DNA of 64,000 nucleotides from Paenibacillus humicola (GTDB lineage Bacteria > Bacillota > Bacilli > Paenibacillales > Paenibacillaceae): assembly GCF_028826105.1 (NCBI RefSeq), contig NZ_JAQGPL010000001.1, forward strand, positions 1,948,501 through 2,012,500. The letters are read 5' to 3'. Each line of letters begins with the position of its first letter. The first letter of the stretch is position 1. The notes under the pieces were generated by a model, which saw only the letters and a program-made list of their open reading frames with translations, had not been told where the DNA came from and did no database searches. Of the stretch, positions 17,255 to 27,078 are shown piece by piece. The position numbers and the translations under genes were made by a program.

Positions 17255-18997
17255 GTGAAAACGCTTTTATCGATTCTGAAAGGACCGCGTTCCTTAAGGA
17301 ACAAGCTGTTTGCCGTCCTGCTGTCCAGCACGCTCATCCCGCTCGCTCTAATCGGGACGATCTCGTATTATACGATTTATTCCGTGCTCGAGCACAAGAT
17401 CGAAGACGGCATCCGCAGCAATTTGAGCCAGACGAAGCAGTCGCTCGAAACGTCGCTCAACCATCTCAAATACGTCTCGCAGCAGCTGTCCCTTGACGGC
17501 AGCGTCGGCCAGAACCTGTCCATTTATTTGGCGACGACCGATCTGTACGAGAAAAAGCTGAGGCGCGACGAGGTGGTCGACGAACTGAATCTGATCAGCT
17601 TTTCCAATCCGAGCCTCGGCATGGTCTGCTACTATATGCCGCAGGAGCGGAAAGTGCTGTTCGCCAACTATTGCCCGGCCTCCGGGCTCGATCTCGCCGG
17701 TCTGCCGGTATTCGACGATTACAGCGACTCCCTTGGGTTCGCTTATTACGGGCCGCATGGTTCGCTGAACAGCCTGAACGGCAAGCCGGTGCTGTCGATC
17801 GCGCGCGAGGCCGGGCTGGACAATAAGTCGCTTTATATTTACATCGAAACCGAAGGCGTGCAGAGCATCTTCGGCGACAGCGGCGACGGAGGGGGCGGCG
17901 GCTTCGGCGACGGCGCAAGCCTGCTGATCGTCGACCACAACGGCATCGTCACGTACAGCCGGTCCGAGTCGTTCCCGGTCGGCAGCCGGTATGCGGCGCA
18001 GCGAAGCGGCAGCGGCGATTATTTGTTTCCCGACGCGAGCAGCCAGGGCTGGAGCATCGTCAGCGTAATTCCGCGGGCGGACTACAACCGGGAAATCAAT
18101 GAGTGGCTGCTGCGCTTCTTTGTCCTCGGGATCTCCTCCCTCGGTGTCAGCGTGCTGTTCGCCTGGGCCGTCTGGCGGACGGTGTACCGCCCGCTGCGCA
18201 GCCTGAGCCGGGAAATCGCGCTCATTTCGCGCAGCCATTTTCTGTCGCCGCTCAAGTTTACGGACGTGAAGGAATTCGACTTTTTGCTGCTGCGGTTTCA
18301 GGACATGCGGATGCGCATTCGCGAGCTGCTGCACGAAGTGAAGGAGAAGGAGAAACGAAAGGCAGCGCTCGAGGTCGAAAAGCTGATGCACCAGATCAAC
18401 CCCCATTTTACCCACAACACGCTCGATACGATCCGTTGGCTGGCGCGCATGGAAGGCCACGACGAAATCGACCGGCTCGTCTCCACGCTGAACAAGGTGC
18501 TCTATTACAACCTCGGCAAAGGCAAAACGGCCACGATCGGGGACGAGCTCGGGGCGCTCGCCAATTACGTTACGCTGCAGCAGATCCGTTATAATTTCAA
18601 GTTCGACGTGCGGATCGATACCGACCCCGCCGTGCGGGACGCGCATATTCCGCGCTTCATCCTGCAGCCGCTCGTCGAGAACGCGCTGTACCACGGCGGC
18701 ATGGCGGACGATGGCGTCATTCAGGTGACGATCGGGCGGGAGACGGACGGGCGGATCGGCATCCGCGTGACGGATAACGGAACCGGCATGGACGAGGAGG
18801 CGGTGCAGCGGCTGCTGCTGGGGCCGGACGAGCGGGATGGAGATGAGCGAAGTCCGCGCGGCAAGGCGGGCTTAGGGATCGGGATCCGATACGTCCGCCG
18901 TATGATCGACGTACAGTTCGGCGGCAGGGCCGACTTCCGGATCGACAGCGAAATCGGATTCGGTACAACGATTCGGATCCTCTTTCCATTCGAATGA
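17255..18997 (+). CDS. Sensor histidine kinase (YesM-like)
   Basis: The frame opens at ATG 17180, but GTG 17255 is chosen because AGGAAGGTGA lies 8 bases upstream and the next residues lead directly into a membrane anchor (LFAVLLSSTLIPLALIGTI). The 580-residue product has an extracellular sensor, a second helix (FFVLGISSLGVSVLFAWAVW), a HAMP-like linker, the phosphoacceptor motif HQINPHFTHNTLD (His384) and an ATPase domain (LQPLVENALYHGG, VTDNGTGM). A glycine-rich loop of about 12 residues interrupts the sensor region. Its stop codon overlaps the spacer before the regulator gene, which is the cognate partner. Confidence 0.9.
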   Translation: MKTLLSILKGPRSLRNKLFAVLLSSTLIPLALIGTISYYTIYSVLEHKIEDGIRSNLSQTKQSLETSLNHLKYVSQQLSLDGSVGQNLSIYLATTDLYEKKLRRDEVVDELNLISFSNPSLGMVCYYMPQERKVLFANYCPASGLDLAGLPVFDDYSDSLGFAYYGPHGSLNSLNGKPVLSIAREAGLDNKSLYIYIETEGVQSIFGDSGDGGGGGFGDGASLLIVDHNGIVTYSRSESFPVGSRYAAQRSGSGDYLFPDASSQGWSIVSVIPRADYNREINEWLLRFFVLGISSLGVSVLFAWAVWRTVYRPLRSLSREIALISRSHFLSPLKFTDVKEFDFLLLRFQDMRMRIRELLHEVKEKEKRKAALEVEKLMHQINPHFTHNTLDTIRWLARMEGHDEIDRLVSTLNKVLYYNLGKGKTATIGDELGALANYVTLQQIRYNFKFDVRIDTDPAVRDAHIPRFILQPLVENALYHGGMADDGVIQVTIGRETDGRIGIRVTDNGTGMDEEAVQRLLLGPDERDGDERSPRGKAGLGIGIRYVRRMIDVQFGGRADFRIDSEIGFGTTIRILFPFE

Positions 18998-19014
18998 AAG
19001 GAGCGTTAACAAGA

Positions 19015-20466
19015 ATGAACGTGCTGATAGTAGACGACGACCATCTGGTGCGGAAAGGAATCGTTTCCCTGATGCCGTGGGACGACTTCGGGCTGAGGGT
19101 TGTAGGCGAGGCGGAGAACGGCCTGAGAGCACTCCAGTTTCTGGAAACCCATCCGGTCGATCTCATCATGACGGATATCGCCATGCCGAACATGTCGGGC
19201 ATCGACCTGCTGCGCGAGGTGCAGAAGCGGTATCCCGGCATTTGGCTTGTCATGCTGACGTTTTACCAGGATTTCGAATACGTGCAGGAGGCGCTTCGGC
19301 TCGGCGCTATCGATTACATCGCCAAGGTGGAGCTGGAGAAGGACAACATGCACGACATTTTGGGCCGGATCGTGCGCAGGATGACGGAAGGCCAGGCAGG
19401 GCGTGGCGTTTCCGGAGAAGCGGCAGCCGCCGGTTCCGATGTCTCCGGCCCTGTTCCGGCCGGGGCGCAGCGGGCGCTGCTGCTTGTTTCGACGGGCCCG
19501 GAGGAGGACTATCCGGGCGGCCTGTTCGCACCGGCGCAGCGGCGGTCGTTATGCGAAATCGGCCGCGGCGTGTGGCTGCTGCCGGAGCTGCCGCCGGTAC
19601 AGGAAGATGAGCTGCTTTCGGAATGGAACAAACATGCGGGGATGTCCAGCCGGTGGGCGGCCGTCCGGGTATCCGGCATTTGCGAAAGCAACCGGAACCG
19701 GGTTTGCAAGCTGCTGGCCGAGTATATGAAGCACGGCTTTTTCTACGAATACCGGCCGGGACGCGGCGTGTACAGCGTCGATCTCGGCGCGCTCGAGCGG
19801 GAAGCGAAGCCGCCGACCGAGCATGAGCTTTACCTGCTGCGCGAGCGGTGGTTGTCGCCGGAGCTGGCCTACGACGAGGCGGCGTTCCGGCGGCTGACGG
19901 CCGAGCTGGAGGCGTTCCGGCCTGCGTGCGACAAGCTGGAAAGCTTCTTTTACGAGGTGTTTATGCAGTGGAAGAAGTACGTTTCGTTCGATCCCGCCGC
20001 TTTGCTCGAAGGGGCGTCCTTACGCAGCTGGGCCGACTGGGCTATTGTGCTGGAGAAGGCGAGGAAGGCGATCCGGAGCGCATTTCTTGGCCATCATTAT
20101 TCCGAAGACATGATGACGGGCATGATGCGGGCGGTCGATTATATCAACCGGAACATCGGGCTCGACCTGAGACTGACGGAGGTGGCGGAGCGCGTTCATA
20201 TCAGCCGCAGCTACTTCAGCGAATGCTTCAAGAACATTACGGGCAAAACGTTTCACGAATATATGCTCGACGAGCGGATCGATGCCGCGAAGAAGCTGCT
20301 CTGCGAGACGAACGAGCCGATATACCGGATTGCCGAGCGGTGCGGGTATCCCGACGAGAAATATTTCAGCAAAGTGTTTCGCAAAAAGGTCGGCGTGCTT
20401 CCGAGCGAAATCCGGCGAAAACGGCACGGCCGGGAGGCCGGGCGGACGCGCGATGCAAGCCGTTGA
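19015..20466 (+). CDS. AraC-type response regulator (YesN-like)
   Basis: An upstream in-frame ATG at 18994 contains the ribosome binding site AAAGGAG itself, so ATG 19015 is the likely start (483 residues). The receiver domain has the acidic pocket VDDDH and the phosphorylation site Asp54 (LIMTDIAMPN). The C-terminus (about residues 375-475) is an AraC-type double helix-turn-helix (LRLTEVAERVHISRSYFSE, YPDEKYFSKVFRKKVG). It works with the kinase just upstream. The next gene downstream is a broken solute-binding lipoprotein, so the transport system it once controlled may be lost here. Confidence 0.9.
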   Translation: MNVLIVDDDHLVRKGIVSLMPWDDFGLRVVGEAENGLRALQFLETHPVDLIMTDIAMPNMSGIDLLREVQKRYPGIWLVMLTFYQDFEYVQEALRLGAIDYIAKVELEKDNMHDILGRIVRRMTEGQAGRGVSGEAAAAGSDVSGPVPAGAQRALLLVSTGPEEDYPGGLFAPAQRRSLCEIGRGVWLLPELPPVQEDELLSEWNKHAGMSSRWAAVRVSGICESNRNRVCKLLAEYMKHGFFYEYRPGRGVYSVDLGALEREAKPPTEHELYLLRERWLSPELAYDEAAFRRLTAELEAFRPACDKLESFFYEVFMQWKKYVSFDPAALLEGASLRSWADWAIVLEKARKAIRSAFLGHHYSEDMMTGMMRAVDYINRNIGLDLRLTEVAERVHISRSYFSECFKNITGKTFHEYMLDERIDAAKKLLCETNEPIYRIAERCGYPDEKYFSKVFRKKVGVLPSEIRRKRHGREAGRTRDASR

Positions 20467-20733
20467 ACGGACCGGAAGCGTCATGCGTAATCTCAATGCG
20501 CGGCTCGGCACTGAACGCGCTCCGGACACAGTCAGCCGGCCTACGGACCTGGTGCGCAGAAGAGGTGTGCAATCGCCCGGGAAAAGGTGGAAATTCGCCC
20601 GCTGCGACGAATCGCCGCTCTTCAGCCGAAGACGTTTCTCCTCTCGGCGGGCGATGGAAGACGCTCCCTGCCGCTCCGCATTCCGCCGTATAATGGGTCA
20701 CAGCTTCATCAATCCGTACAGGGAGGGATCGAT

Positions 20734-21307
20734 ATGAGCCGAAAATGGTATGCCGGAGCGCTGCTGCTGCTTTTGCTTTTTGCAACCGCCTGCAGCAAGG
20801 CGGCGGACAGCGGCGCAAATGCGCCGGCAAACGGAAGCGCCGGAACAGCTGCCGCGGACGCGGACGGCGGAGCCAAGCCGGACGCCGGCGCCAAACCGGA
20901 AGATCCGTATGCGCCGGAGCCGGAGCCCGTGACGGTCAGCATCGCGCAAATGCTGCCGCCCGGCGACTCCGGTCTGCCGCCGGGTCAAACCGTGGAAAAC
21001 AACGTCATGACGAAGTTTTACGAGGATGCGCTGAACATCAAGCTGACGCGGGAATGGAGCGCCGTCCAGGGCGACCCGTACAACCAGAAGGTGATGCTTG
21101 CCATCGCCAGCCGCGAAATTCCCGACGCGATGCAGGTGAACGAGGAGCAGCTGCGCCTCTTGGAACGCGACGAGCGGGCGCATGCCGATTCCGCAGGACG
21201 TCTACGACCGCATGTCGCCGCGCGTGCAGCGGCTGTTCCGCATGGAGGATATTTCGGACCGGTACGAGCCGATGGACAACGTCTACGGCTTGTATCACAT
21301 CCGTTGA
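20734..21307 (+). pseudogene. Broken ABC solute-binding lipoprotein gene (LipO-like), frameshifted and truncated
   Basis: ATG 20734 follows GGGAGGG and starts a good lipoprotein signal (charged SRKWY, Leu-rich core, lipobox FATAC, Cys20). The first 145 codons look like a binding protein (MTKFYEDALNIKLTREW, YNQKVMLAIASREIPDAM, VNEEQLRLLER). After about 21165 the frame loses any resemblance and becomes Arg/Ala-rich. The +1 frame instead reads sensibly (IPQDVYDRM, RMEDISDRYEPMDNVYGLY) to a TGA at 21305-21307. Full-length relatives have about 500 residues or more, so both a frameshift and a loss of sequence are inferred. A TATAATGGGT box at 20699 suggests the promoter remains. Confidence 0.65.
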
Positions 21308-21350
21308 CGTTTGAACGGTCGAATGGAGTAACGTTTGCCGCTTCAGCGCA

Positions 21351-21389
21351 TAAACCGGTTGCCAAAAACAGGGACCGGTTTATTTTTTA
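21351..21389 (+). terminator. Intrinsic terminator after the broken lipoprotein gene
   Basis: TAAACCGGT (21351-21359) and ACCGGTTTA (21374-21382) form a 9-bp stem followed by six T. The rest of the interval 21308-21610 holds only the tagO promoter. Confidence 0.75.
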
Positions 21390-21537
21390 TGCCATCGGTT
21401 CCTGCTGAGCATCGATCGGCCAAATTTGACGGAAGGCAGCGGACCTGCCGCAAGGTGAGTAATTTTTAATATGCCCCAAAAGCCGCGGATGGGCGCGGAT
21501 TCCGCGGACGCGCCGTTTTTCGGACACGGTTTCGACG

Positions 21538-21567
21538 TTGACTTTGCAATTGGTTTTTGCTTACAAT
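21538..21567 (+). promoter_or_regulatory. Sigma-A promoter for the TagO-like gene
   Basis: TTGACT (21538-21543) and TACAAT (21562-21567) are 18 bases apart, 43 bases before ATG 21611. Confidence 0.65.
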
Positions 21568-21610
21568 CGATTTGGTGGAAAGGAAACCAAGTGCCGGGAA
21601 GGAGAAAACC

Positions 21611-22573
21611 ATGAGTTATCTTTTGGCGTTCGCGCTGTCATTCTGTATTGTCATCGGCCTTATTCCTCCGTTCAAAAAGCTTGCGCTTCGCATCGGATTC
21701 GTCGACAAGCCGCAATCCGGCAACCAACGCAAAATTCACCGCGACCCGATCCCGCTGACGGCGGGAATCGCGATCTATATCGGCTTTGCCGTCACGTTTC
21801 TGCTGTTCCTGCATGAATCGTGGGAAAGAACGGGGGCCATACTCGGCGGAGGCCTGCTGATTCTGCTCATCGGCATCGTCGACGACTGGTACAAAACGAA
21901 CGGACGTGAATTTCCGGCGCTTCCCAAAACGATCGTGCAGGTCGGGGCCGCCGTGCTCGTATACGCATCCGGCGTCGTCTTTTCCGGCTTTCAGAACCCG
22001 CTAAACGGGGCTTACATAACGCTGCCCGAGTGGATGCAGTTTGCGTTTACCGTTCTATGGATTTTCGGCGTGACGACGGTCATTAATTTCTCCGACGGCA
22101 TGGACGGGCTTGCCGGCGGCTTGTCCGCCATTTCCGGCGGAACGCTGCTGGTTGTGGCGCTCGTCATGGGACAGCAGGGCTCCGCCATGATGGCGGTCAT
22201 GACGGTCGGCGTATCGCTCGGCTATCTCATTTTCAACCGGCCGCCGGCCAAAGTCTTTATGGGCGATTCGGGAGCGACCTTCCTCGGCTTCGTGCTCGGC
22301 GTAGTGGCGCTCGACGGCGCCTTCAAGCAGGCGACGCTGTTCTCGCTGTTCATTCCCATTCTGGCGATCGGCGTTCCGATATTGGACAATATCCGCGTCG
22401 TCATCCAGCGCATGGTGAAGGGCGTGCCGATCTACAAGGCGGATGCTTCGCAGGCGCATTTTCGGCTGCTGGCGAGCGGCATGAAGCCGGTTCAGGTCGT
22501 ATCGTTTCTATATTTGCTGAACCTGTGCTTCGGGCTGTTCTCGATCGTGCTGCTGCTCGCGCAGTGGAAATGA
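21611..22573 (+). CDS. tagO: Undecaprenyl-phosphate N-acetylhexosamine-1-phosphate transferase (TagO/WecA/MraY family)
   Basis: ATG 21611 is chosen over an upstream TTG because GGAAGGAG lies in front of it. The 320-residue polytopic protein shows the family motifs: a DDW site in GIVDDWY, NFSDGMDGLAGG with the catalytic Asp residues, and FMGDSGATFLGF. The enzyme joins GlcNAc-1-phosphate (or a related sugar phosphate) from UDP-sugar to undecaprenyl phosphate at the cytoplasmic face of the membrane. This is the first step of wall teichoic acid or other secondary polymer synthesis. It is monocistronic here, with no other wall-polymer genes beside it, so the TagO assignment rests on family resemblance. 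Confidence 0.88.
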   Translation: MSYLLAFALSFCIVIGLIPPFKKLALRIGFVDKPQSGNQRKIHRDPIPLTAGIAIYIGFAVTFLLFLHESWERTGAILGGGLLILLIGIVDDWYKTNGREFPALPKTIVQVGAAVLVYASGVVFSGFQNPLNGAYITLPEWMQFAFTVLWIFGVTTVINFSDGMDGLAGGLSAISGGTLLVVALVMGQQGSAMMAVMTVGVSLGYLIFNRPPAKVFMGDSGATFLGFVLGVVALDGAFKQATLFSLFIPILAIGVPILDNIRVVIQRMVKGVPIYKADASQAHFRLLASGMKPVQVVSFLYLLNLCFGLFSIVLLLAQWK

Positions 22574-22589
22574 TCCGGATGAAAAAAGT

Positions 22590-22618
22590 TTGACTTCGCA
22601 GGACAAGCATGCTATTAT
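22590..22618 (+). promoter_or_regulatory. Sigma-A promoter for tRNA-Leu
   Basis: TTGACT (22590-22595) and TATTAT (22613-22618) are exactly 17 bases apart, 27 bases before the first base of the tRNA. Confidence 0.7.
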
Positions 22619-22645
22619 CTTTCTTGTCGCTGTAAAAAGCGGTAT

Positions 22646-22732
22646 GCGGTCGTGGCGGAATTGGCAGACGCGCTAGATTCAGGTTCTAGTGGTGTAATAG
22701 CCGTGGAGGTTCAAGTCCTCTCGACCGCACCA
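22646..22732 (+). tRNA. tRNA-Leu (anticodon CAG)
   Basis: The 87-base gene folds as a class II tRNA. The acceptor stem is GCGGTCG (22646-22652) with CGACCGC (22722-22728), followed by the discriminator A and an encoded CCA. The anticodon stem CTAGA/TCTAG encloses the loop TTCAGGT, which places CAG at the anticodon. The long variable arm and the GGTTCAAGTCC T-arm are present. It decodes CUG, a common leucine codon in this GC-rich genome. Confidence 0.97.
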
Positions 22733-22745
22733 TATATGACATTGA

Positions 22746-22776
22746 AGCCCTTCGGATAATCCGAAGGGCTTTTCGT
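22746..22776 (+). terminator. Intrinsic terminator after tRNA-Leu
   Basis: AGCCCTTCGGA and TCCGAAGGGCT form a perfect 11-bp stem with a TAA loop, followed by TTTTCGTTTTT. It begins 14 bases after the CCA end. Between it and the next gene at 23068 nothing else could be recognised. Confidence 0.9.
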
Positions 22777-23067
22777 TTTTGAATCGCAGTCTTCGGGAGT
22801 ATAACCCAGCCACGTGTTCCCGCACCCAGGCTTGAACGCACCTTATGCGGATAAGCGGCGCTTTGTCCGGCAGACAGCCGTCCTGCCAATTGCTAGCAGG
22901 GATGGTCCGCACGTTCCCGGTCCGGCTTTTTCCTGCAAGCTTTTTTTCGTTCCGGGCCGCGCAACGCCGCCGGGATTGCATTGACAGAGCGCCAAATCTA
23001 TGGGAAACTGATTTTGAACCGTATTTAGAACGGTGTTCAAAATAATGAACAGAGAGTGATGCGAAAC

Positions 23068-23829
23068 ATGAAACTGGTCCGATTTATTCAAAGCGGCGAT
23101 ACCGTGACGCGAAGCGGCGTGCTCGAAGGCGACGTCATCCGCGAATTTGCGGGGGACATGTACGGGCCGCTGCAGTTAACGGGAAACACGCTGCCGCTCG
23201 CAGAGGTTCTGCTGAAGGCGCCGGTCGAACCGAGGCATATTATCGGGATTGGCAAAAACTTTGTCGCCGCGGGAGATCCGAAGCCTGAGATTCCCGAGCT
23301 GCCGATCTTCTTCTACAAGCCGGTGACGACGGTGGTCGGCCCCGACGAACCGGTCCTTTTGCCTCCCGGCACTCCCGGAATCAAATTTGAAGCGGAGCTT
23401 GCCGTTATTATCGGCCGCCGGACCCGGAACATCGAGCCGGCCGAAGCGGACGCCGCGATTTTCGGGTATACGGTCGCCAACGATTTTGGCGCCACCGATT
23501 ATTTTCACCCGGAAGGACACTGGACGGTCGGCAAAGCGTTCGATACGTTCTGTCCGCTCGGCCCGGTTGTGGAAACCGAATTCGATTACCGGTCGGCGCA
23601 CATTCAGGCGACGGTGAACGGGAACGTTTTGCAGGATGCCCCGATGGAGCTGATCATTACGCCGGTCGACGTCATGATTTCCCGCATCAGCCGGTTCATG
23701 ACGCTCATGCCTGGAGACGTGATCCTGACAGGCACGCCCGCGGGAGCGGAGATGGTCGGCGACGGCGATATCGTCGATTGCTTTATTGAAGGCATCGGCC
23801 ATTTGCGGAACCGAATCGCACAGTCCTAA
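23068..23829 (+). CDS. Fumarylacetoacetate hydrolase family protein
   Basis: Possible starts are GTG 23056, ATG 23059 and ATG 23068; the last gives the usual N-terminus MKLVRF and about 7 bases from GAGTGAT. The 253-residue protein shows the family core: KNFVAAGDPKPEIPELPIFFYKP, the acidic metal site in IKFEAELAVIIG, GYTVANDFGATDYF, and the C-terminal MTLMPGDVILTGTPAG segment. Members act as fumarylpyruvate or acylpyruvate hydrolases or as oxaloacetate decarboxylases. Malate synthase G follows 23 bases downstream, so a role in two- to four-carbon acid metabolism is plausible, but the substrate is not known. Confidence 0.88.
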   Translation: MKLVRFIQSGDTVTRSGVLEGDVIREFAGDMYGPLQLTGNTLPLAEVLLKAPVEPRHIIGIGKNFVAAGDPKPEIPELPIFFYKPVTTVVGPDEPVLLPPGTPGIKFEAELAVIIGRRTRNIEPAEADAAIFGYTVANDFGATDYFHPEGHWTVGKAFDTFCPLGPVVETEFDYRSAHIQATVNGNVLQDAPMELIITPVDVMISRISRFMTLMPGDVILTGTPAGAEMVGDGDIVDCFIEGIGHLRNRIAQS

Positions 23830-23852
23830 CATTTTGAAAAGAGGGGAAACCA

Positions 23853-26036
23853 ATGGAACGCTACAAGCAGATCGGAAACCTTCAGGTTGCAGAGACGTTA
23901 TACGATTTTATTCATTCCGCCGCGCTTCCCGGCACCGAATTGGACGAAGAGCGGTTCTGGGCCGATTTCGAACGGCTGATCGCCGATCTTGGGCCCCGGA
24001 ACAAAGAGCTCCTCGCGAAAAGGGACGAGCTGCAGAAGCAAATCGACGAGTGGCACGGACAAAATCGCGACCGGTTCGATTTTGCGGCGTACAAGGCGTT
24101 TCTGGAGGAGATCGGCTATTTGGAAGCCGAGCCGGACGATTTTCATATCGGCACCGAGAACGTCGACTCCGAAATCGCGCTGCAGGCCGGTCCGCAGCTG
24201 GTCGTTCCGGTCAATAACGCCCGTTATGCGCTGAACGCCGCAAACGCGCGCTGGGGAAGCCTGTACGATGCGCTTTATGGAAGCGATGTCATCGGCGAAG
24301 AGGACGGCGCCGGACGGACGGGCGGCTACAATCCGGCGCGCGGCGTCAAAGTTGTCGCTTATGCCCGCGGCGTATTGGATCAAGCTGCGCCTCTGACGCA
24401 GGGTTCTCATGCGGATGCGGCGGGCTATACAATCGCGGACGGCCGGCTGGCCGTAGCGATGGCCGGCGGGCAGACGGCAGGCTTGAAGGAGCCCTCCAAG
24501 CTGGCGGGCTATCGCGGCGATCCGGCGAAGCCGGAAGCGATTTTGCTGGTCAATAACGGGCTTCATATCGAAATCCAGATCGACCGCTCGCACCCGATCG
24601 GCAAGACGGACAAAGCCGGCGTCAAGGACATCCTCCTGGAAGCCGCGACGACGACGATCATGGACTGCGAGGATTCGGTTACGGCGGTGGACGCCGAGGA
24701 TAAAGTGCAGGTATACGCCAACTGGCTCGGCTTGATGAAAGGCGATTTGACCGCAACCTTCCCGAAGGGCGGCCAAATGATGACGAGGTCTCTGGAGCCC
24801 GACCGTTATTATACGTCGATTTCCGGCGAGGAGCTGCGGCTGAGAGGGCGCTCGCTGCTTTTTGTCCGCAACGTCGGACATTTGATGACAATCGATGCGG
24901 TGCTGGGTCCGGACGGGCAGGAAATTCCCGAAGGCATTTTGGACGCCGTGGTGACGAGCCTGATCGCCAAGCATGATTTGCTCCGCGGCGGATCGACCGT
25001 CAATTCGGAGGCCGGTTCGATCTATATCGTCAAACCGAAGATGCACGGCTCCGCGGAGGTCGCGTTTGCCGACGAGCTGTTCAACCGGGTGGAAGAAATG
25101 CTCGGGCTCAGCCGCCATTCGATCAAGATCGGCATTATGGACGAGGAGCGCCGCACCTCTCTCAATTTGAGAGCGTGCATCCGCGCGGCGAAGGACCGGA
25201 TCGCGTTTATTAATACGGGTTTCCTGGATCGGACGGGGGACGAGATTCACACCTCGATGGAAGCGGGCGCTATGATTCGCAAGAACAACATGAAATCGTC
25301 GGCCTGGCTGCAGGCTTACGAGCAATCGAACGTCGCGAGCGGCCTGGCGGCCGGACTGCAGGGCCGCGCCCAAATCGGCAAAGGCATGTGGGCCATGCCG
25401 GACCTGATGAAGGATATGCTCGAGCAGAAAGTCGGGCAGCTGAAGGCCGGCTGCAACACGGCTTGGGTGCCGTCCCCGACGGCGGCGACGCTGCATGCGC
25501 TGCACTATCATCAGGTGAACGTACGATCTGTTCAGGATGAACTGAAAAACGCCATCCGAAGCTACCGGGATGAAATTCTGACCCTTCCCGTCGAAGGCAA
25601 GCCGGCTTGGTCGCCCGAGGAAATCAAACAGGAGCTGGACAATAACGCTCAAGGTATTCTCGGCTATGTCGTCAGGTGGGTGGAGCAGGGCATCGGCTGT
25701 TCGAAGGTGCCGGACATCAACAACGTCGGGCTGATGGAAGACCGCGCCACGCTTCGCATTTCCAGCCAGCATATGGCGAACTGGCTGCGACACGGCATTT
25801 GCACGCGGGAGCAAATCCTGGAGACCATGAAGCGCATGGCCAAAGTGGTCGACGGGCAGAACGCCGGAGATCCGAATTATCGGCCGATGGCGCCGGATTT
25901 CGAACGGTCGATCGCGTTTCAGGCCGCATGCGAGCTCGTCTTCGAAGGCGGCGCGCAGCCGAGCGGCTATACGGAGCCGATCCTTCACCGCAGGCGCAAA
26001 GAATTTAAAGCGAAGACTCGCGTTTCCAACGCGTAA
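23853..26036 (+). CDS. glcB: Malate synthase G
   Basis: The 727-residue protein has the length and signature segments of malate synthase G. These include the N-terminal clasp ([22 protein letters not shown]), the glyoxylate- and Mg-binding stretch [15 protein letters not shown], the [17 protein letters not shown] strand, [10 protein letters not shown] and the CoA-binding region ([11 protein letters not shown]). It condenses glyoxylate with acetyl-CoA to malate in the cytoplasm. The gene follows the fumarylacetoacetase-family gene closely with GAGGGG before its ATG, so the two probably form an operon. No isocitrate lyase or glycolate oxidase gene is in the window. A terminator follows. Confidence 0.96.
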   Translation: MERYKQIGNLQVAETLYDFIHSAALPGTELDEERFWADFERLIADLGPRNKELLAKRDELQKQIDEWHGQNRDRFDFAAYKAFLEEIGYLEAEPDDFHIGTENVDSEIALQAGPQLVVPVNNARYALNAANARWGSLYDALYGSDVIGEEDGAGRTGGYNPARGVKVVAYARGVLDQAAPLTQGSHADAAGYTIADGRLAVAMAGGQTAGLKEPSKLAGYRGDPAKPEAILLVNNGLHIEIQIDRSHPIGKTDKAGVKDILLEAATTTIMDCEDSVTAVDAEDKVQVYANWLGLMKGDLTATFPKGGQMMTRSLEPDRYYTSISGEELRLRGRSLLFVRNVGHLMTIDAVLGPDGQEIPEGILDAVVTSLIAKHDLLRGGSTVNSEAGSIYIVKPKMHGSAEVAFADELFNRVEEMLGLSRHSIKIGIMDEERRTSLNLRACIRAAKDRIAFINTGFLDRTGDEIHTSMEAGAMIRKNNMKSSAWLQAYEQSNVASGLAAGLQGRAQIGKGMWAMPDLMKDMLEQKVGQLKAGCNTAWVPSPTAATLHALHYHQVNVRSVQDELKNAIRSYRDEILTLPVEGKPAWSPEEIKQELDNNAQGILGYVVRWVEQGIGCSKVPDINNVGLMEDRATLRISSQHMANWLRHGICTREQILETMKRMAKVVDGQNAGDPNYRPMAPDFERSIAFQAACELVFEGGAQPSGYTEPILHRRRKEFKAKTRVSNA

Positions 26037-26051
26037 CCTGGTATGAAAAGA

Positions 26052-26105
26052 AATGCAGGCGGCTTCCACGCGCCATCCGGCGGCGGGAAGCCGCCTGCAT
26101 TCGTT
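26052..26105. terminator. Terminator shared by glcB and the convergent dehydrogenase gene
   Basis: AATGCAGGCGGCTTCC (26052-26067) pairs with its full complement ending at 26101 to give a 16-bp stem around an 18-base loop. The T-run is short, but the hairpin sits exactly between two convergent stop codons. Confidence 0.7.
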
Positions 26106-26116
26106 TAACGGCCCGC

Positions 26117-26980
26117 TTATTTCCGGATGACTCCGGAAACGTATTCGTTCTCTTTCTCCGGGTCAAAATCCGTCGAGACGCTGAGCGATTCCCAGCGGTC
26201 CGTTTCGGCGAGACGCGCCTTGTCGACCGCGCGCGCGTAGGCGACCGCATCTTTGCCGAGCAGCAGCCGCAGGGGAGGATTTTCCTCGTTCACGGCGGCA
26301 ATAATGGCCAGCGCGGCTTTATCCGGGTCGCCGTTCGGCTGATTTTGACGAATATGCTTCAACAAGGCGCCGACCGTATCCCGGTAAGGGGGAGCCGGTT
26401 CTACATGGCTCATCGACGAGCCGCCCCAATCGGTCCGGAATCCGCCCGGCTCGACGATGGTTACTTTGATTCCGAGCGGCGCGACTTCTTGATGCAGCAC
26501 TTCGCTGAAGCCTTCGACGGCCCATTTGGCCGACTGGTAGGGGGCGAGTCCCGGAGCGCCGGTACGCCCGCCGATCGAAGAGATTTGGACGATATGCCCG
26601 AAGCCCTGTTCCCTCAGCACGGGGATCGCCGCTTTGGTCACGTTCACGACACCCCAGAAATTCGTTTCGAACTGCGCCCTGAAATCGTCGAACGTCGTTT
26701 GCTCGATCGATGATATGTTGCCGTAGCCGGCATTGTTAACGAGCACGTCCAGGCTGCCGAAGGCGTCGACGGCGGAACGGACGGCCGCTTCGGCCTGTTC
26801 GGCGTTCGTCACGTCAAGGGAAACGGCGCTTACCCGCTCGCCGTAGCGCTCGACAAGTCCGGCCAGCTGCTCGGGTTTGCGGGCGGTGGCAATAAGCCGG
26901 TCGCCGCGAGCAAGCACCGCTTCGGCCAGGCTGCGGCCTAAACCGCGGGAGCTTCCCGTAATGAGCCATACTTTAGACAT
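26117..26980 (-). CDS. Short-chain dehydrogenase/reductase
   Basis: The 287-residue classical SDR has the dinucleotide-binding motif TGSSRGLG (residues 8-15), the NNAGYG structural motif, a Ser in VQISSIGG and the active-site YQSAK. The ribosome binding site is CGGAGGAGG before ATG 26980. The gene is divergent from a TetR regulator, and its promoter is flanked by two copies of the operator found in the shared intergenic region. It is therefore almost certainly repressed by that regulator. The substrate is unknown; such pairs often serve detoxification of carbonyl compounds. Confidence 0.92.
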   Translation of the reverse strand: MSKVWLITGSSRGLGRSLAEAVLARGDRLIATARKPEQLAGLVERYGERVSAVSLDVTNAEQAEAAVRSAVDAFGSLDVLVNNAGYGNISSIEQTTFDDFRAQFETNFWGVVNVTKAAIPVLREQGFGHIVQISSIGGRTGAPGLAPYQSAKWAVEGFSEVLHQEVAPLGIKVTIVEPGGFRTDWGGSSMSHVEPAPPYRDTVGALLKHIRQNQPNGDPDKAALAIIAAVNEENPPLRLLLGKDAVAYARAVDKARLAETDRWESLSVSTDFDPEKENEYVSGVIRK

Positions 26981-27017
26981 GGAATGTTCCTCCTCCGTAT
27001 AGGATGTTCCTTTTGTC

Positions 27018-27033
27018 TGGAATGTTTATTCCA
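27018..27033. promoter_or_regulatory. TetR-type operator 1
   Basis: TGGAATGTTTATTCCA has perfect 6-bp arms (TGGAAT/ATTCCA) around a 4-base centre. It covers the predicted transcription start of the dehydrogenase gene (near 27035), the position of a simple repressor site. Confidence 0.75.
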
Positions 27034-27041
27034 ACCACCTG

Positions 27042-27070
27042 ATCATACGGCATGAAACGGTTTAAGTCAA
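27042..27070 (-). promoter_or_regulatory. Sigma-A promoter for the dehydrogenase gene
   Basis: On the minus strand TTGACT (27065-27070) and TATGAT (27042-27047) are 17 bases apart, between operators 1 and 2. Confidence 0.75.
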
Positions 27071-27078
27071 GCGATTTT

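Noticed and set aside
23898..26069. 723-codon open frame antisense to glcB
   Set aside because: Malate synthase G on the plus strand is unambiguous; the antisense product is Arg/His-rich with no recognisable domain.
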